In this document: positions 8,953 through 17,056 of the stretch, piece after piece | Layout of the letters: each line of letters starts with the position of its first letter | Position numbering within the stretch: position 1 is the stretch's first letter | From: Caldifarciminota bacterium | Lineage (GTDB): Bacteria; Hydrothermota; Tepidihabitantia; SM23-42 | Assembly (NCBI GenBank): GCA_020353055.1 | Contig: CP070686.1 | Span: 1 to 48,087, forward strand | Direction: 5' to 3' | DNA length: 48,087 bases | The notes under the pieces: generated by a model | What the model saw: only the letters and a program-made list of their open reading frames with translations | What the model was told of the DNA's origin: nothing | Database searches by the model: none | Program-made: the position numbers and the translations under genes

Positions 8953-9886
8953 ATAATACTCCATTCTTAAAAACACCTGCATTCCGCAGGATAAAAAGCT
9001 CCATTGAAAGACGTTCGAAAACGGAGCTCGTCTTGACCTTCCTGTCAATCACGGCCAGTTGTGCCACAACATCTACAAGTGCCGTCCGGTTTCTATGTGT
9101 TACCCCATCCTTTCGGCGCGCACGAAATACTATCCCCCTTGTGAGGGCATCAACCAACACCGCACTCGCCGGCACGGATGGCTGCAGTTCCTCAAAAATC
9201 TGGAGCGTATTAGAGTTGCCATTCATGAAAGCATCGACCATCTGGTATTTACTTAGATTACACAGACCCTTAGCCAGATCTTTCATGCCACTGCCGTCGA
9301 TATTACCCGCTTCATACAAATAGTTTTCGATCTTATCCAATTCATTTTTGAGTCCCGTAACATCATTGCTGAATTCTTTCTCGAGATACTCCACGAGAGA
9401 ATCACCAAGGTTCAAGTTATCGCGTCTGACCCTCGACTGTATCCACCTTCTAACTGAACCGTAGTCGGCACTGCAAAGTACGTCCTCTGCCTTTGGAAAC
9501 ATTGCCTTCAATTTACCAAGCATTGGTTTGTCGGTCCTGGAATTCCTATCGAGCTCATAGGTAAGCACCAAGCAATTGCTCGAATTTCTGCTGGATATCG
9601 TTTCGGCAAACACATCCAGCTCGCTCTTTAATACCTCTTCCAGGTCCCTGACCACCACCAATCTCTGCGCAGACACGAATGGCATAAGAAATAATTTCGC
9701 CATTATTTCCTCGAGCTCGGCATCGGGCAATGAGAAAACGTCCAGGTCGAATGATTCGTCCACCTTGAGTGACTCTTTTATTGCATCCAATGCACGGTCG
9801 ATGAGTAGTGGCTCCTTTCCGACCAGCAGATACTGGTTGCGGATCTCGCCTTTTTCCAGCGATTCTTCCAATTGCCTGCGTGTCAT
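8942..9886 (-). CDS. holA: DNA polymerase III delta subunit
   Basis: HolA opens the beta sliding clamp in the clamp-loader complex. The 314-residue length, the N-terminal YLLVGKEPLLIDRALDAI, the central LVVVRDLEEV strand and the helical second half with the LKNELDKIENYL segment are typical of the family. The partner gene dnaX lies in the same window at 25647-27050. The start codon sits six bases after a -10 hexamer and has no ribosome site, so the mRNA is predicted to be leaderless. It shares an 11-base overlap with the downstream zinc-ribbon gene. Confidence 0.9.
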   Translation of the reverse strand: MTRRQLEESLEKGEIRNQYLLVGKEPLLIDRALDAIKESLKVDESFDLDVFSLPDAELEEIMAKLFLMPFVSAQRLVVVRDLEEVLKSELDVFAETISSRNSSNCLVLTYELDRNSRTDKPMLGKLKAMFPKAEDVLCSADYGSVRRWIQSRVRRDNLNLGDSLVEYLEKEFSNDVTGLKNELDKIENYLYEAGNIDGSGMKDLAKGLCNLSKYQMVDAFMNGNSNTLQIFEELQPSVPASAVLVDALTRGIVFRARRKDGVTHRNRTALVDVVAQLAVIDRKVKTSSVFERLSMELFILRNAGVFKNGVLYGR

Positions 9887-9892
9887 ACGTTT

Positions 9893-9920
9893 ATTCTATA
9901 CATATTCAATATTCTGTCAA
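9893..9920 (-). promoter_or_regulatory. Promoter of holA giving a leaderless mRNA
   Basis: On the minus strand: TTGACA (9915-9920), a 16-base spacer, TAGAAT (9893-9898), then six bases and the holA ATG at 9886. Transcription should begin at or next to the start codon. Confidence 0.8.
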
Positions 9921-9983
9921 GAGCAAGCTGATTAGAGTGTAATATGTGTAACTACACTTGCAATTTACGTCACGCTTCTTCAA

Positions 9984-11129
9984 CTACTTCCATCGCCCAG
10001 CGATCTCTGTCCTGCAGTATCGACAGCAGCCAGAGTCCAGTTCGTATGAATGTACATGATAACCGGTGCGCCCGACCAATACCTTACCACATTTAGGGCA
10101 ATTAGTATTTTCTTCGGCAATTCCGGGAACGTTTCCGATATAAACGTAGTCAAGACCACTTGAATACGCTATTTCAGCCGCCTTTTTCAGCGTTTCAACT
10201 GGTGTTGGGGGCAGATTCTGCATTTTGTATTGCGGGTAGAAACGAGAAAAATGAACAGGCGTCTCCCTCCCTAATTCACTCTTCACCCACTGACATAATT
10301 CTTCTATCATGTTATCGGAATCGTTCTTCGTTGGAATCACCAGATTAGTTATCTCTACCCATACGCCACATTTCTTCAAGATTTTCAGCGATTCGAGAAC
10401 CGGTTTCAACGTCCCGCCTGTGACCTCACGGTAGAATGAATCACTGAAACCCTTGAGATCCACATTAGCGCCGTCCAGATGCTGCGCAAGGACAGCAAGA
10501 GCTTCCTGGCTTATGTAGCCGTTAGAATGATATATGTTCAGCACACCCTTGCGATGTGCGATCTTCGACGTTTCCAACATGTATTCGTAGAACACCGTGG
10601 GTTCTGTGTAAGTATAGGCGATGGTAGGTGTTTCATACTTCAGTGCTAAATCAACAACGTCCCCTGGCGATAACCTGATATTGACCGTATCGTCCGGACG
10701 TGCTTGTGATATATCATAATTCTGACAATTCTTACACGTAAAATTACATCCCGCAGTGGCTATCGACAGCGCAGCGGTTCCAGGACGGAAATGAAATAGT
10801 GGTTTTTTCTCAATCGGATCAATATGCACCGCGCATGGATTGGAATGCACGAGAGTGTAGTATTCACCGCCACGATTCTCACGAACCCGGCAGAAACCTC
10901 GTTCTCCATCACTCACAATGCATGCCCGCGGACACAACGTACACTGAACACGACGGTTCGACAGACGTTTATAATACAATGCTTTTTTCGCATCGACATA
11001 ACCAAGTTTTGCTTCCTGGGCATGGGCAAACTGGGATAATTTGGACACAACCACCCCGCTCATTGCCAGCCAACCGCATTTCTTCAAGAAATTGCGGCGT
11101 GAGATCAATTTTTCGAAGAAGAGTTCCAT
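9984..11129 (-). CDS. amrS: AmmeMemoRadiSam-type radical SAM enzyme with Tat-like signal
   Basis: This radical SAM protein belongs to the AmrS (pflA-like) family. The [4Fe-4S] motif CNFTCKNC has Cys128, Cys132 and Cys135, and the preceding CTLCPRAC...GFCRVREN region and IYHSNGYIS match the family. A further Cys-rich zinc-like tail, CPKCGK...CCRYC, closes the protein. The N-terminus carries a twin-arginine motif, SRRNFLKK (residues 10-17), a hydrophobic stretch and AHA as a possible cleavage site, which suggests Tat export or membrane attachment. The usual AMMECR1 and Memo partners are not in the window. The adjacent DUF362-ferredoxin gene is a plausible electron source. The substrate is unknown. 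The start is supported by a promoter nine bases upstream and there is no ribosome site. Confidence 0.88.
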   Translation of the reverse strand: MELFFEKLISRRNFLKKCGWLAMSGVVVSKLSQFAHAQEAKLGYVDAKKALYYKRLSNRRVQCTLCPRACIVSDGERGFCRVRENRGGEYYTLVHSNPCAVHIDPIEKKPLFHFRPGTAALSIATAGCNFTCKNCQNYDISQARPDDTVNIRLSPGDVVDLALKYETPTIAYTYTEPTVFYEYMLETSKIAHRKGVLNIYHSNGYISQEALAVLAQHLDGANVDLKGFSDSFYREVTGGTLKPVLESLKILKKCGVWVEITNLVIPTKNDSDNMIEELCQWVKSELGRETPVHFSRFYPQYKMQNLPPTPVETLKKAAEIAYSSGLDYVYIGNVPGIAEENTNCPKCGKVLVGRTGYHVHSYELDSGCCRYCRTEIAGRWK

Positions 11130-11138
11130 GATTACTTC

Positions 11139-11166
11139 ATTATACTCGATGCTGTTGTAGTGTCAA
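11139..11166 (-). promoter_or_regulatory. Promoter of amrS, near-leaderless
   Basis: On the minus strand: TTGACA (11161-11166), a 16-base spacer, TATAAT (11139-11144), then nine bases to the ATG at 11129. The expected leader is only two or three bases and contains no ribosome site. Confidence 0.82.
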
Positions 11167-11174
11167 TTGCAAGC

Positions 11175-12254
11175 TCATTTTTGAGAGCGCAAATAATGGC
11201 CAACCAGCCTGGACTTGTTTCTTATCGCCCTGTTGGGACATACCTCCACACAACAGTAACACCTTATGCATTTACTGTAGTCCACATGCCGATCAATGAT
11301 CGCCCTCGGCGGGCAGACGTTTTCACACGACAAGCACCTCGTACATGCAACCGAATCAATGACCGGAACACGAGCCAGCCATAATTTATACAATATCCGC
11401 GCAACAAATTCGACAACCGAATTCCGCAAAGGAAAACTGAAAGGCAAGCCAAACCCCTGGAGTCGCGGAAGGTTGCCTACGTATGTTATCATCTTTGGGT
11501 TGAACAAACCTGCATCGCGGGCTATCTTGATCGTCGGTACCCGCAGTGGATCTATCCCGGCCATAAGCGCACAGGCAAAATCGACGGCATGGCCATTATC
11601 GCCTGCGATCAGAATCCCCGGTCGGTGTTTTTTCCCCTTGGCATCAATAGTATCGAGGCAATCAACAATTATAACGTCAGGCACCCTCGTTTCATAAATC
11701 TCAATGAGAACCTTGCTGAAATCTTCGATTCGCGGAAATAACGAGTGTATGTACGGCTTGAGACCACCCGGGATTATTCCAAAATGGTTTTTGACAGACA
11801 GAGTCATCGTAGTCAATTCGTGGCTCTTGTATTTCGGTAGAGAAACCAGCATTTCGCAGTCAAATATTTCCCTCGATACATAGAATTCTTTGAGCAAGGC
11901 CTTCGGCTTCTTTACCTTCTTTGCATATCTGCTTATATTCCTGAAATTACCCTTCGCGACTTCGAGAAAACCACAGTAGTCGGCGATCTCATTAACATTG
12001 CGGAATCTACTATCTGGCATCGGGTTATCACCGACCATCACATCTGCACCGACGGAAGTCAGAAATGACACGGTCTCATCGATAAGAAGTGGACTAGTCA
12101 CCACACACTCATCCGGCTGCGCCGCCCTCAGCATGTTGGGCTTGAGGAGCACTCTTTTCCTTCTCAGGTCGTGCCAACCAAGATCCTTGAATATCTTCCG
12201 GACCGATGCTTGCAGGTTCTCGCCCTGGCTGATTATGACAATATGCTTTCTCAC
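11175..12254 (-). CDS. DUF362 protein with C-terminal 2x[4Fe-4S] ferredoxin domain
   Basis: A 359-residue DUF362-family protein of unknown reaction. The DUF362 domain covers about residues 1-290 (KRVLLKPNML, VGDNPMPDSR, LVSLPKYKSHELTTMTLSVK, VVDCLDTIDAKG). The C-terminus has two Cys clusters, CTRCLSCENVCPPRAI and CIRCYCCVEVCPNRAI, predicted to bind two [4Fe-4S] clusters. The gene starts with GTG in a GTGA overlap with rsmA and has GGGGGAG upstream, so it is translationally coupled to rsmA. It is followed by amrS. DUF362-ferredoxin proteins often sit beside radical SAM genes, so electron delivery is a reasonable but unproven role. Confidence 0.88.
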   Translation of the reverse strand: MRKHIVIISQGENLQASVRKIFKDLGWHDLRRKRVLLKPNMLRAAQPDECVVTSPLLIDETVSFLTSVGADVMVGDNPMPDSRFRNVNEIADYCGFLEVAKGNFRNISRYAKKVKKPKALLKEFYVSREIFDCEMLVSLPKYKSHELTTMTLSVKNHFGIIPGGLKPYIHSLFPRIEDFSKVLIEIYETRVPDVIIVDCLDTIDAKGKKHRPGILIAGDNGHAVDFACALMAGIDPLRVPTIKIARDAGLFNPKMITYVGNLPRLQGFGLPFSFPLRNSVVEFVARILYKLWLARVPVIDSVACTRCLSCENVCPPRAIIDRHVDYSKCIRCYCCVEVCPNRAIRNKSRLVGHYLRSQK

Positions 12255-13003
12255 CGCTCCCCCGAAACCATCGTGTATATCCGGTAATAATCTTCGATCC
12301 TCAAATCCTGCGGTCGTTTAGCGAGTAGCGTACTATCCATTTCCTGAGGATACCAGCCCAGATAGTTCGAGATCGCATTTTTCAAAGATTTACGCCGGTA
12401 GCGGAACACCCCGGCGACAAACTCAAAAAACCCTAATTCATCCCTCTCGTCATACACACCTTCCTTAGGTCGGAGCGTAACAACAACGGAACTTACCTTG
12501 GGTTTGGGTGAAAAATATCTTGCTGACACCACAAAATGCCTGTAAATATCAAAGTGATAGTTCACACAGATAGACGTGTATCCATACTGAGGATGACCTA
12601 ATGCCGCAGTCATCTTAGACCCGTATTCTTTTTGTAGGGTCAGCAATGCCTGCTTCAAGTATTTCTTGCTGAGTATCAACTTCTCGGTGATTGCCGAAGT
12701 TATGCCGTAAGGAATATTACCGACTATGACCGGGTGATCGAAATTGCGGAGGTCAACTTTCAAGAAATCAAGGTTCAAGACATCTACACGCGGTATTCTC
12801 AAAGCCCTCAGGGATGCTGCCAAACGGCTGTCGATCTCCACGGCGACTACTTTTGACGCAATTCTGGCAAGTTGCCTGGTCAATATCCCCTTACCCGGGC
12901 CGATCTCAACGACCAGTTCATTCTCGACCCCGGCCGTTCGGGCAATCCTCTCGGCCAATCTCGTACTATTCAGAAAATGCTGGCCAAGTCTTCTACTTCT
13001 CAA
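12251..13003 (-). CDS. rsmA: 16S rRNA dimethyladenosine transferase
   Basis: RsmA (KsgA) dimethylates two adjacent adenosines near the 3' end of 16S rRNA during 30S assembly. Visible motifs are LGQHFLNS near the N-terminus, the SAM-binding VEIGPGKGILTRQLA (about residues 31-45), VVAVEID, and the catalytic NIPYGI motif (NxPY/F). The C-terminal region VVTLRPKE and the RRKSLKNAI segment are typical. The length of 250 residues is normal. The start is a TTG at 13003, six bases after the tatD stop; no better start is available in frame. The stop overlaps the DUF362 GTG start by four bases. Confidence 0.94.
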   Translation of the reverse strand: MRSRRLGQHFLNSTRLAERIARTAGVENELVVEIGPGKGILTRQLARIASKVVAVEIDSRLAASLRALRIPRVDVLNLDFLKVDLRNFDHPVIVGNIPYGITSAITEKLILSKKYLKQALLTLQKEYGSKMTAALGHPQYGYTSICVNYHFDIYRHFVVSARYFSPKPKVSSVVVTLRPKEGVYDERDELGFFEFVAGVFRYRRKSLKNAISNYLGWYPQEMDSTLLAKRPQDLRIEDYYRIYTMVSGER

Positions 13004-13009
13004 GGGTAT

Positions 13010-13765
13010 TCATTTCTCAAAAGCAAACAGCAGCCGGGAATTTTTATCCAGGATCTCCTCCAGTCTTTCTGGCAGCATATTCAGAACATTGGCGGCAACG
13101 TGAAGTGTTTCAATAATAAAAGAAGGCTCATTGCGTTTCCCCCGATGTCCTGCCGGCGATAGAAACGGTGCGTCGGTTTCCAAGAGCAACCGATCAAGGG
13201 GCAGCTGTTTTATCATATCTCGTACCCGCCGCGAAAAAGTCAACACGCCCGCAAAACTTATGTAGAAACCCATATCGATGACCTTTTTGGCCTGCTCATA
13301 ACTGCCACTGTAGCAATGAAATACTCCATGATGACAATCCTCATCTTGAAGTATCGCGATCGCATCTTCGAGCGAATTCCTCGTGTGAATGAGAACAGGC
13401 AGGCTCCGACCTTTTGCCAGAGCAATATGGAGACGGAACAATTCCTTCTGGGCTTCACGTGGCGAGAAATCACGGTAGTAATCTAACCCGGTTTCTCCCA
13501 CCGCTACGATTTCATCATTCTCGAGCATTTCTCCGATCTTGTTCATCTCCTTTATGGACTGGTCAGCGGCTTCGTTGGGATGAATCCCCACCGCCGGCAA
13601 CAACCACGGGTGCTTACGCGCCATCAGAATCGCCTGGCCACTCGTCTCCGTATCATATCCAGCATTGATGATCTTGCTGACACCAGCTTCCTGTGCCCTC
13701 TGTAACACGCCATCAAGATCTTTCATGAACTGAGGATCTATTAGATGACAATGAGTATCAACCAT
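13010..13765 (-). CDS. tatD: TatD family metal-dependent hydrolase
   Basis: A TIM-barrel metallohydrolase of the TatD DNase family, with DTHCHL at the N-terminus (metal His pair), AVGETGLDYYRD, PVLIHTR, GVFHCYSG and LLLETDAPFLSP. The 251-residue length is typical. Family members have DNase activity and are linked to DNA repair or quality control. The gene lies between metG (47 bases upstream) and rsmA, the common bacterial order metG-tatD-rsmA. No strong ribosome site is visible before the ATG. Confidence 0.93.
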   Translation of the reverse strand: MVDTHCHLIDPQFMKDLDGVLQRAQEAGVSKIINAGYDTETSGQAILMARKHPWLLPAVGIHPNEAADQSIKEMNKIGEMLENDEIVAVGETGLDYYRDFSPREAQKELFRLHIALAKGRSLPVLIHTRNSLEDAIAILQDEDCHHGVFHCYSGSYEQAKKVIDMGFYISFAGVLTFSRRVRDMIKQLPLDRLLLETDAPFLSPAGHRGKRNEPSFIIETLHVAANVLNMLPERLEEILDKNSRLLFAFEK

Positions 13766-13812
13766 CTAATGATTCAAATTCGTTTTCATTTGCTGAGGAC
13801 CGATGGATATGA

Positions 13813-15783
13813 TCAGCGTATCTGGATACCTGAAGAAACCATTTTATCAGTTGTAACAACAACAACACCCTTATCATCAACCGCTGCCAGAAGCATACCT
13901 TCGGATAGAACGCCGCGTATCTTTGCCGGCTGCAGATTATCAACAATAACAATTGTCTTACCCAACAAATCTTCGGGTTTGTAGTCCTTGCCAATGCCGG
14001 CCACGATCTGTTTTTTCTGATCGCCAACCTCAACCTGGCATTTGATCAGACTCTTACTGCCTTCCACACGCTCCGCGGCTAAGATCTTTGCGCTCTTCAG
14101 CGACACCCTTGAAAAATAATCAAGATCGATCATTTCCTTCTTCAATCTATCAACTTGCATCCTGATAACATCGTCACCGATCTTATTGAACAGAATTGAA
14201 GTCTCCCCGACTTCTCCCGCATATTTCGCTTGCGCAATATCATCCCACCCTTCAGGCGTGATCTGTATCATTTCCTTCATACGCTTCGCGGTAAAAGGAA
14301 GAAATGGATCGACCAATGCCGAAAGAGCGGTCACGATTCTCATGCATACGTTGATTGTCTTCGCACATGCCGCCGGATCTTTCTTCCGCGTTGACCATGG
14401 TTCCTCGTAATCAAAATAGCGATTGCCTTCCTGCGCTATTTTCATTACTTCTTGAAGTCCGTTCTTGAACTCAAACTTCTCGATCCGGCTCCCGACCGTT
14501 GCCGGAGCGTTCTTCAGCATATCGAGTATGCGATTATCACGCTCGCTAAAAGAAGAAGCTTCCGGCACCGCGGAACCGTAATATTTTTTAACAAAAGTGA
14601 TTGTGCGATTTACGAAATTACCCAGTATGTCTGCAAGTTCATTGTTGTGCCACACTTGAAAATCCCGCCACGTGAAATCGGTGTCGCGCGCCTCCGGCGC
14701 ATTGCGGGTCAAGGCGTAGCGCAGCGAATCCGCCTTGAAGTCTTTCAGGTAATCCGGAAGCCATATTGCGTAATCCTTCGAAGTCGAGAATTTTCCACCT
14801 TCCAGATTCAGAAATTGATTTGCTGGTATGTCCGCGGGTAGGACATAGTCACCATACGCCATGAGCATCGCAGGCCATATCAGAGCATGGAAAACGATAT
14901 TATCTTTGCCAATGAAGTGCACTAATCTCGTATTCTTATCGAGCCAGTAATCTTTCCAGCGATCTGGCTTACCCTGTTTCTGAGACCACTCGATCGTAGA
15001 AGAGATATACCCGATCGGGGCATCAAACCAAACGTATAATACCTTACCCCGTGCTTCGTCAAGCGGTACCGGCACACCCCACGCCAGGTCTCTCGTGATC
15101 GGGCGGTCCTGCAAACCTTCACGCAGCCAGCCATGGACAAAGCTCAAAACCGTCTCTTTCCAGTCCTTCCTGCTCGATATCCAAGCATTCAGTTTATCCT
15201 GGAACTCGGATAGTTTAAAATACCAGTGCTTGGTCCGGGTTTTCCGTGGTGTTTTACCGCATATCCCGCAGCGTGGGTCGATCAATTCAAATGGTTCGAG
15301 CCAGTGTCCGCATGCTTCACATTGATCACCCCGCGCACCGTCATTACCGCATTTCGGACATTTCCCCACGATATAGCGATCCGGCAAAAATCTCTTGCAC
15401 TCATCACAGTAGAACTGCTCGATTTCCTTCGGATAAATAAAACCCTTTTCATATATCCTCGAAAAAAAATCCTGGGCAAGACGATGATGTACTGGCAGCG
15501 ATGTGCGCGAGAAATTATCGAACGTCATGCCGAAATCACTGAAGGATTTGCTGATTGATTTGTAGTAGCGGTCAACGATCTCGCGCGGTGCCTTTCCTTG
15601 CTTCTCGGCACTTATCGTAACCGGCACACCATGTTCGTCAGTGCCGCAAATATAAATGACGTCGCGCCGCTTCAATCGCTGATACCGAACGTATACATCG
15701 GCCGGTAGATATGCACCCGCCAGGTGACCCAGATGAATATCACCGTTGGCATATGGCAGGGCACTGGTTACCAGAATTCTCAT
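13813..15783 (-). CDS. metG: Methionyl-tRNA synthetase
   Basis: Class I synthetase charging tRNA-Met. The HIGH motif is HLGH (residues 17-20). Eight Cys in CDEC, CPKC, CEAC and CGIC (about residues 128-182) mark the double-zinc-knuckle type. The KMSKS loop appears as FSTSK (about residues 330-335). An anticodon-binding helical domain follows, and the last 100 residues form the tRNA-binding OB-fold (LKSAKILAAERVEGSKSL, KQIVAGIGKDYKPEDLLGK). The 656-residue length fits. The ATG lies six bases after a consensus -10 box, so translation should be leaderless. metG is the first gene of the minus-strand run. Confidence 0.97.
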   Translation of the reverse strand: MRILVTSALPYANGDIHLGHLAGAYLPADVYVRYQRLKRRDVIYICGTDEHGVPVTISAEKQGKAPREIVDRYYKSISKSFSDFGMTFDNFSRTSLPVHHRLAQDFFSRIYEKGFIYPKEIEQFYCDECKRFLPDRYIVGKCPKCGNDGARGDQCEACGHWLEPFELIDPRCGICGKTPRKTRTKHWYFKLSEFQDKLNAWISSRKDWKETVLSFVHGWLREGLQDRPITRDLAWGVPVPLDEARGKVLYVWFDAPIGYISSTIEWSQKQGKPDRWKDYWLDKNTRLVHFIGKDNIVFHALIWPAMLMAYGDYVLPADIPANQFLNLEGGKFSTSKDYAIWLPDYLKDFKADSLRYALTRNAPEARDTDFTWRDFQVWHNNELADILGNFVNRTITFVKKYYGSAVPEASSFSERDNRILDMLKNAPATVGSRIEKFEFKNGLQEVMKIAQEGNRYFDYEEPWSTRKKDPAACAKTINVCMRIVTALSALVDPFLPFTAKRMKEMIQITPEGWDDIAQAKYAGEVGETSILFNKIGDDVIRMQVDRLKKEMIDLDYFSRVSLKSAKILAAERVEGSKSLIKCQVEVGDQKKQIVAGIGKDYKPEDLLGKTIVIVDNLQPAKIRGVLSEGMLLAAVDDKGVVVVTTDKMVSSGIQIR

Positions 15784-15789
15784 AGGCGT

Positions 15790-15817
15790 ATTATAAACGA
15801 ATGTTGGTCAAAGTCAA
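15790..15817 (-). promoter_or_regulatory. Promoter of metG giving a leaderless mRNA
   Basis: On the minus strand: TTGACT (15812-15817), a 16-base spacer, TATAAT (15790-15795) and six bases to the metG ATG at 15783. It stands back to back with the A1 promoter, with only 11 bases between the two -35 boxes. Confidence 0.85.
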
Positions 15818-15828
15818 CTGGTTGGTAA

Positions 15829-15856
15829 TTGACAGCAAATGGTCTTTCAGTACAAT
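15829..15856 (+). promoter_or_regulatory. Promoter of A1 giving a leaderless mRNA
   Basis: TTGACA (15829-15834), a 16-base spacer and TACAAT (15851-15856). Five bases later comes the in-frame GTG at 15862. The TTG that a gene finder would use as a start at 15829 is the -35 box itself. Confidence 0.82.
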
Positions 15857-15861
15857 ATCGT

Positions 15862-16998
15862 GTGGTATTACTACTTGTCCTTTTGTGCCATTGTTCTCCC
15901 GTATTATTGTCGCCCTGCCTCTCCTTTTCCCTGTTCACCGCATCGCCAAGCCGCATAGAGGCAATCGACAAGCCGAATGATGCGGGTTCGACGATACAAA
16001 TCTTCTGGACTCCGTCACCAATCGATTCTCGGGTCGAGAGCTATATTGTGCTGAGAAAAGCAGAGTCGGACACTCTGTATCAACGTATCGGTTCCACCAT
16101 AAGAGGCGTTTCATTGTTTGAGGACGACGAAATAGAGGATGGTATCGTTTACACCTATATTGTAGCAGCCCTGATCGACGGCGTGCAATATTCATCGCAG
16201 CAGAGTAACGCAGTGAGCTCCGGCCCCCAGATATTCCACACCGGAAGAATAAATATCCTGGTTGCACTTATCATCTACACCCTGTTGCTCGCATACTTCG
16301 TGTACAAAGCGCGCTCCGGTAAGAATCTCTACATCCGGCAGATCGCCGGTTTGACCGCGGTCGAAGAAGCCGTTGGCCGGGCAACGGAAATGGGCAAACC
16401 CATACTCTACGTACCGGGCCTCGGAGACATCGACTGGACCGCAACCATTGCCTCGATGAACATTCTTGGTGAAGTCTCGAAAAAGATCGCCCTATATGAT
16501 ACAAAAATTATAGTACCGAACACCTGGTCGATCGTATATACCGTGTCAAAAGAGGTCGTTAAAGAATCCTTTGTGAGTGAAGGCAGACCAGAGAAATTCC
16601 AGGAAGATTATGTGCGCTACGTGACCGAAGCTCAGTTTGGTTTTGCAGCCGCGGTTAATGGCATAATGATCCGTGAAAAGCCGGCCACCAATTTCTTCGT
16701 CGGCAAATTCTGGGCCGAATCATTGATCATGGCAGAAACCGGCGCCCAGACAGGCGCCTTTCAAATCGCCGGCACCGATTCGGTTTTACAGCTACCATTC
16801 TTTGTGACTGCATGCGATTATACCTTAATGGGTGAAGAATTGTACGCCGCAAGCGCATATCTGTCGCGCGAACCAGTCCTGCTCGGATCACTCAAAGCGC
16901 AGGATTATGGAAAACTCATCGCGCTCGTGATACTCGGCGGATTCACGATCCTGGCATTTCTGGGCATCAATCTACTTTCCCTGCTCAGGGTGCAATAA
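15862..16998 (+). CDS. Cassette protein A1: FN3 membrane protein (DUF6754-like), orphan copy
   Basis: A 378-residue paralogue of the A proteins. It has an N-terminal hydrophobic stretch (signal peptide or anchor, longer than in the others), one fibronectin type III-like domain beginning at DKPNDAGST, a TM helix (ILVALIIYTLLLAYFVY), the conserved A domain (GRATEMGKPILYVPGLGDI, ATNFFVG, AETGAQTG, QIAGTDS, FFVTACDYTLMGEELYAA) and a C-terminal TM helix. Predicted topology: FN3 outside, conserved domain in the cytosol. Function is unknown. I associate the conserved domain with DUF6754 from memory. Unlike the other A genes it is not followed by B, C and D; A2 starts 58 bases downstream. The GTG start follows from the promoter geometry, identical to A2. 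Confidence 0.78.
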   Translation: MVLLLVLLCHCSPVLLSPCLSFSLFTASPSRIEAIDKPNDAGSTIQIFWTPSPIDSRVESYIVLRKAESDTLYQRIGSTIRGVSLFEDDEIEDGIVYTYIVAALIDGVQYSSQQSNAVSSGPQIFHTGRINILVALIIYTLLLAYFVYKARSGKNLYIRQIAGLTAVEEAVGRATEMGKPILYVPGLGDIDWTATIASMNILGEVSKKIALYDTKIIVPNTWSIVYTVSKEVVKESFVSEGRPEKFQEDYVRYVTEAQFGFAAAVNGIMIREKPATNFFVGKFWAESLIMAETGAQTGAFQIAGTDSVLQLPFFVTACDYTLMGEELYAASAYLSREPVLLGSLKAQDYGKLIALVILGGFTILAFLGINLLSLLRVQ

Positions 16999-17023
16999 CC
17001 GTATAATTCCAATCCCCTTTAGG

Positions 17024-17051
17024 TTGACATAACACGCTTTTCGTATATAAT
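17024..17051 (+). promoter_or_regulatory. Promoter of A2 giving a leaderless mRNA
   Basis: Perfect hexamers TTGACA (17024-17029) and TATAAT (17046-17051) with a 16-base spacer. The GTG start of A2 lies five bases further on, at 17057, and no ribosome site exists. Confidence 0.9.
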
Positions 17052-17056
17052 AATCG

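Noticed and set aside
15829-15861. Upstream TTG start that would lengthen A1 by 11 residues
   Set aside because: The TTG is the first part of a TTGACA -35 box with a matching -10 at 15851. The added residues would lie upstream of the transcription start.
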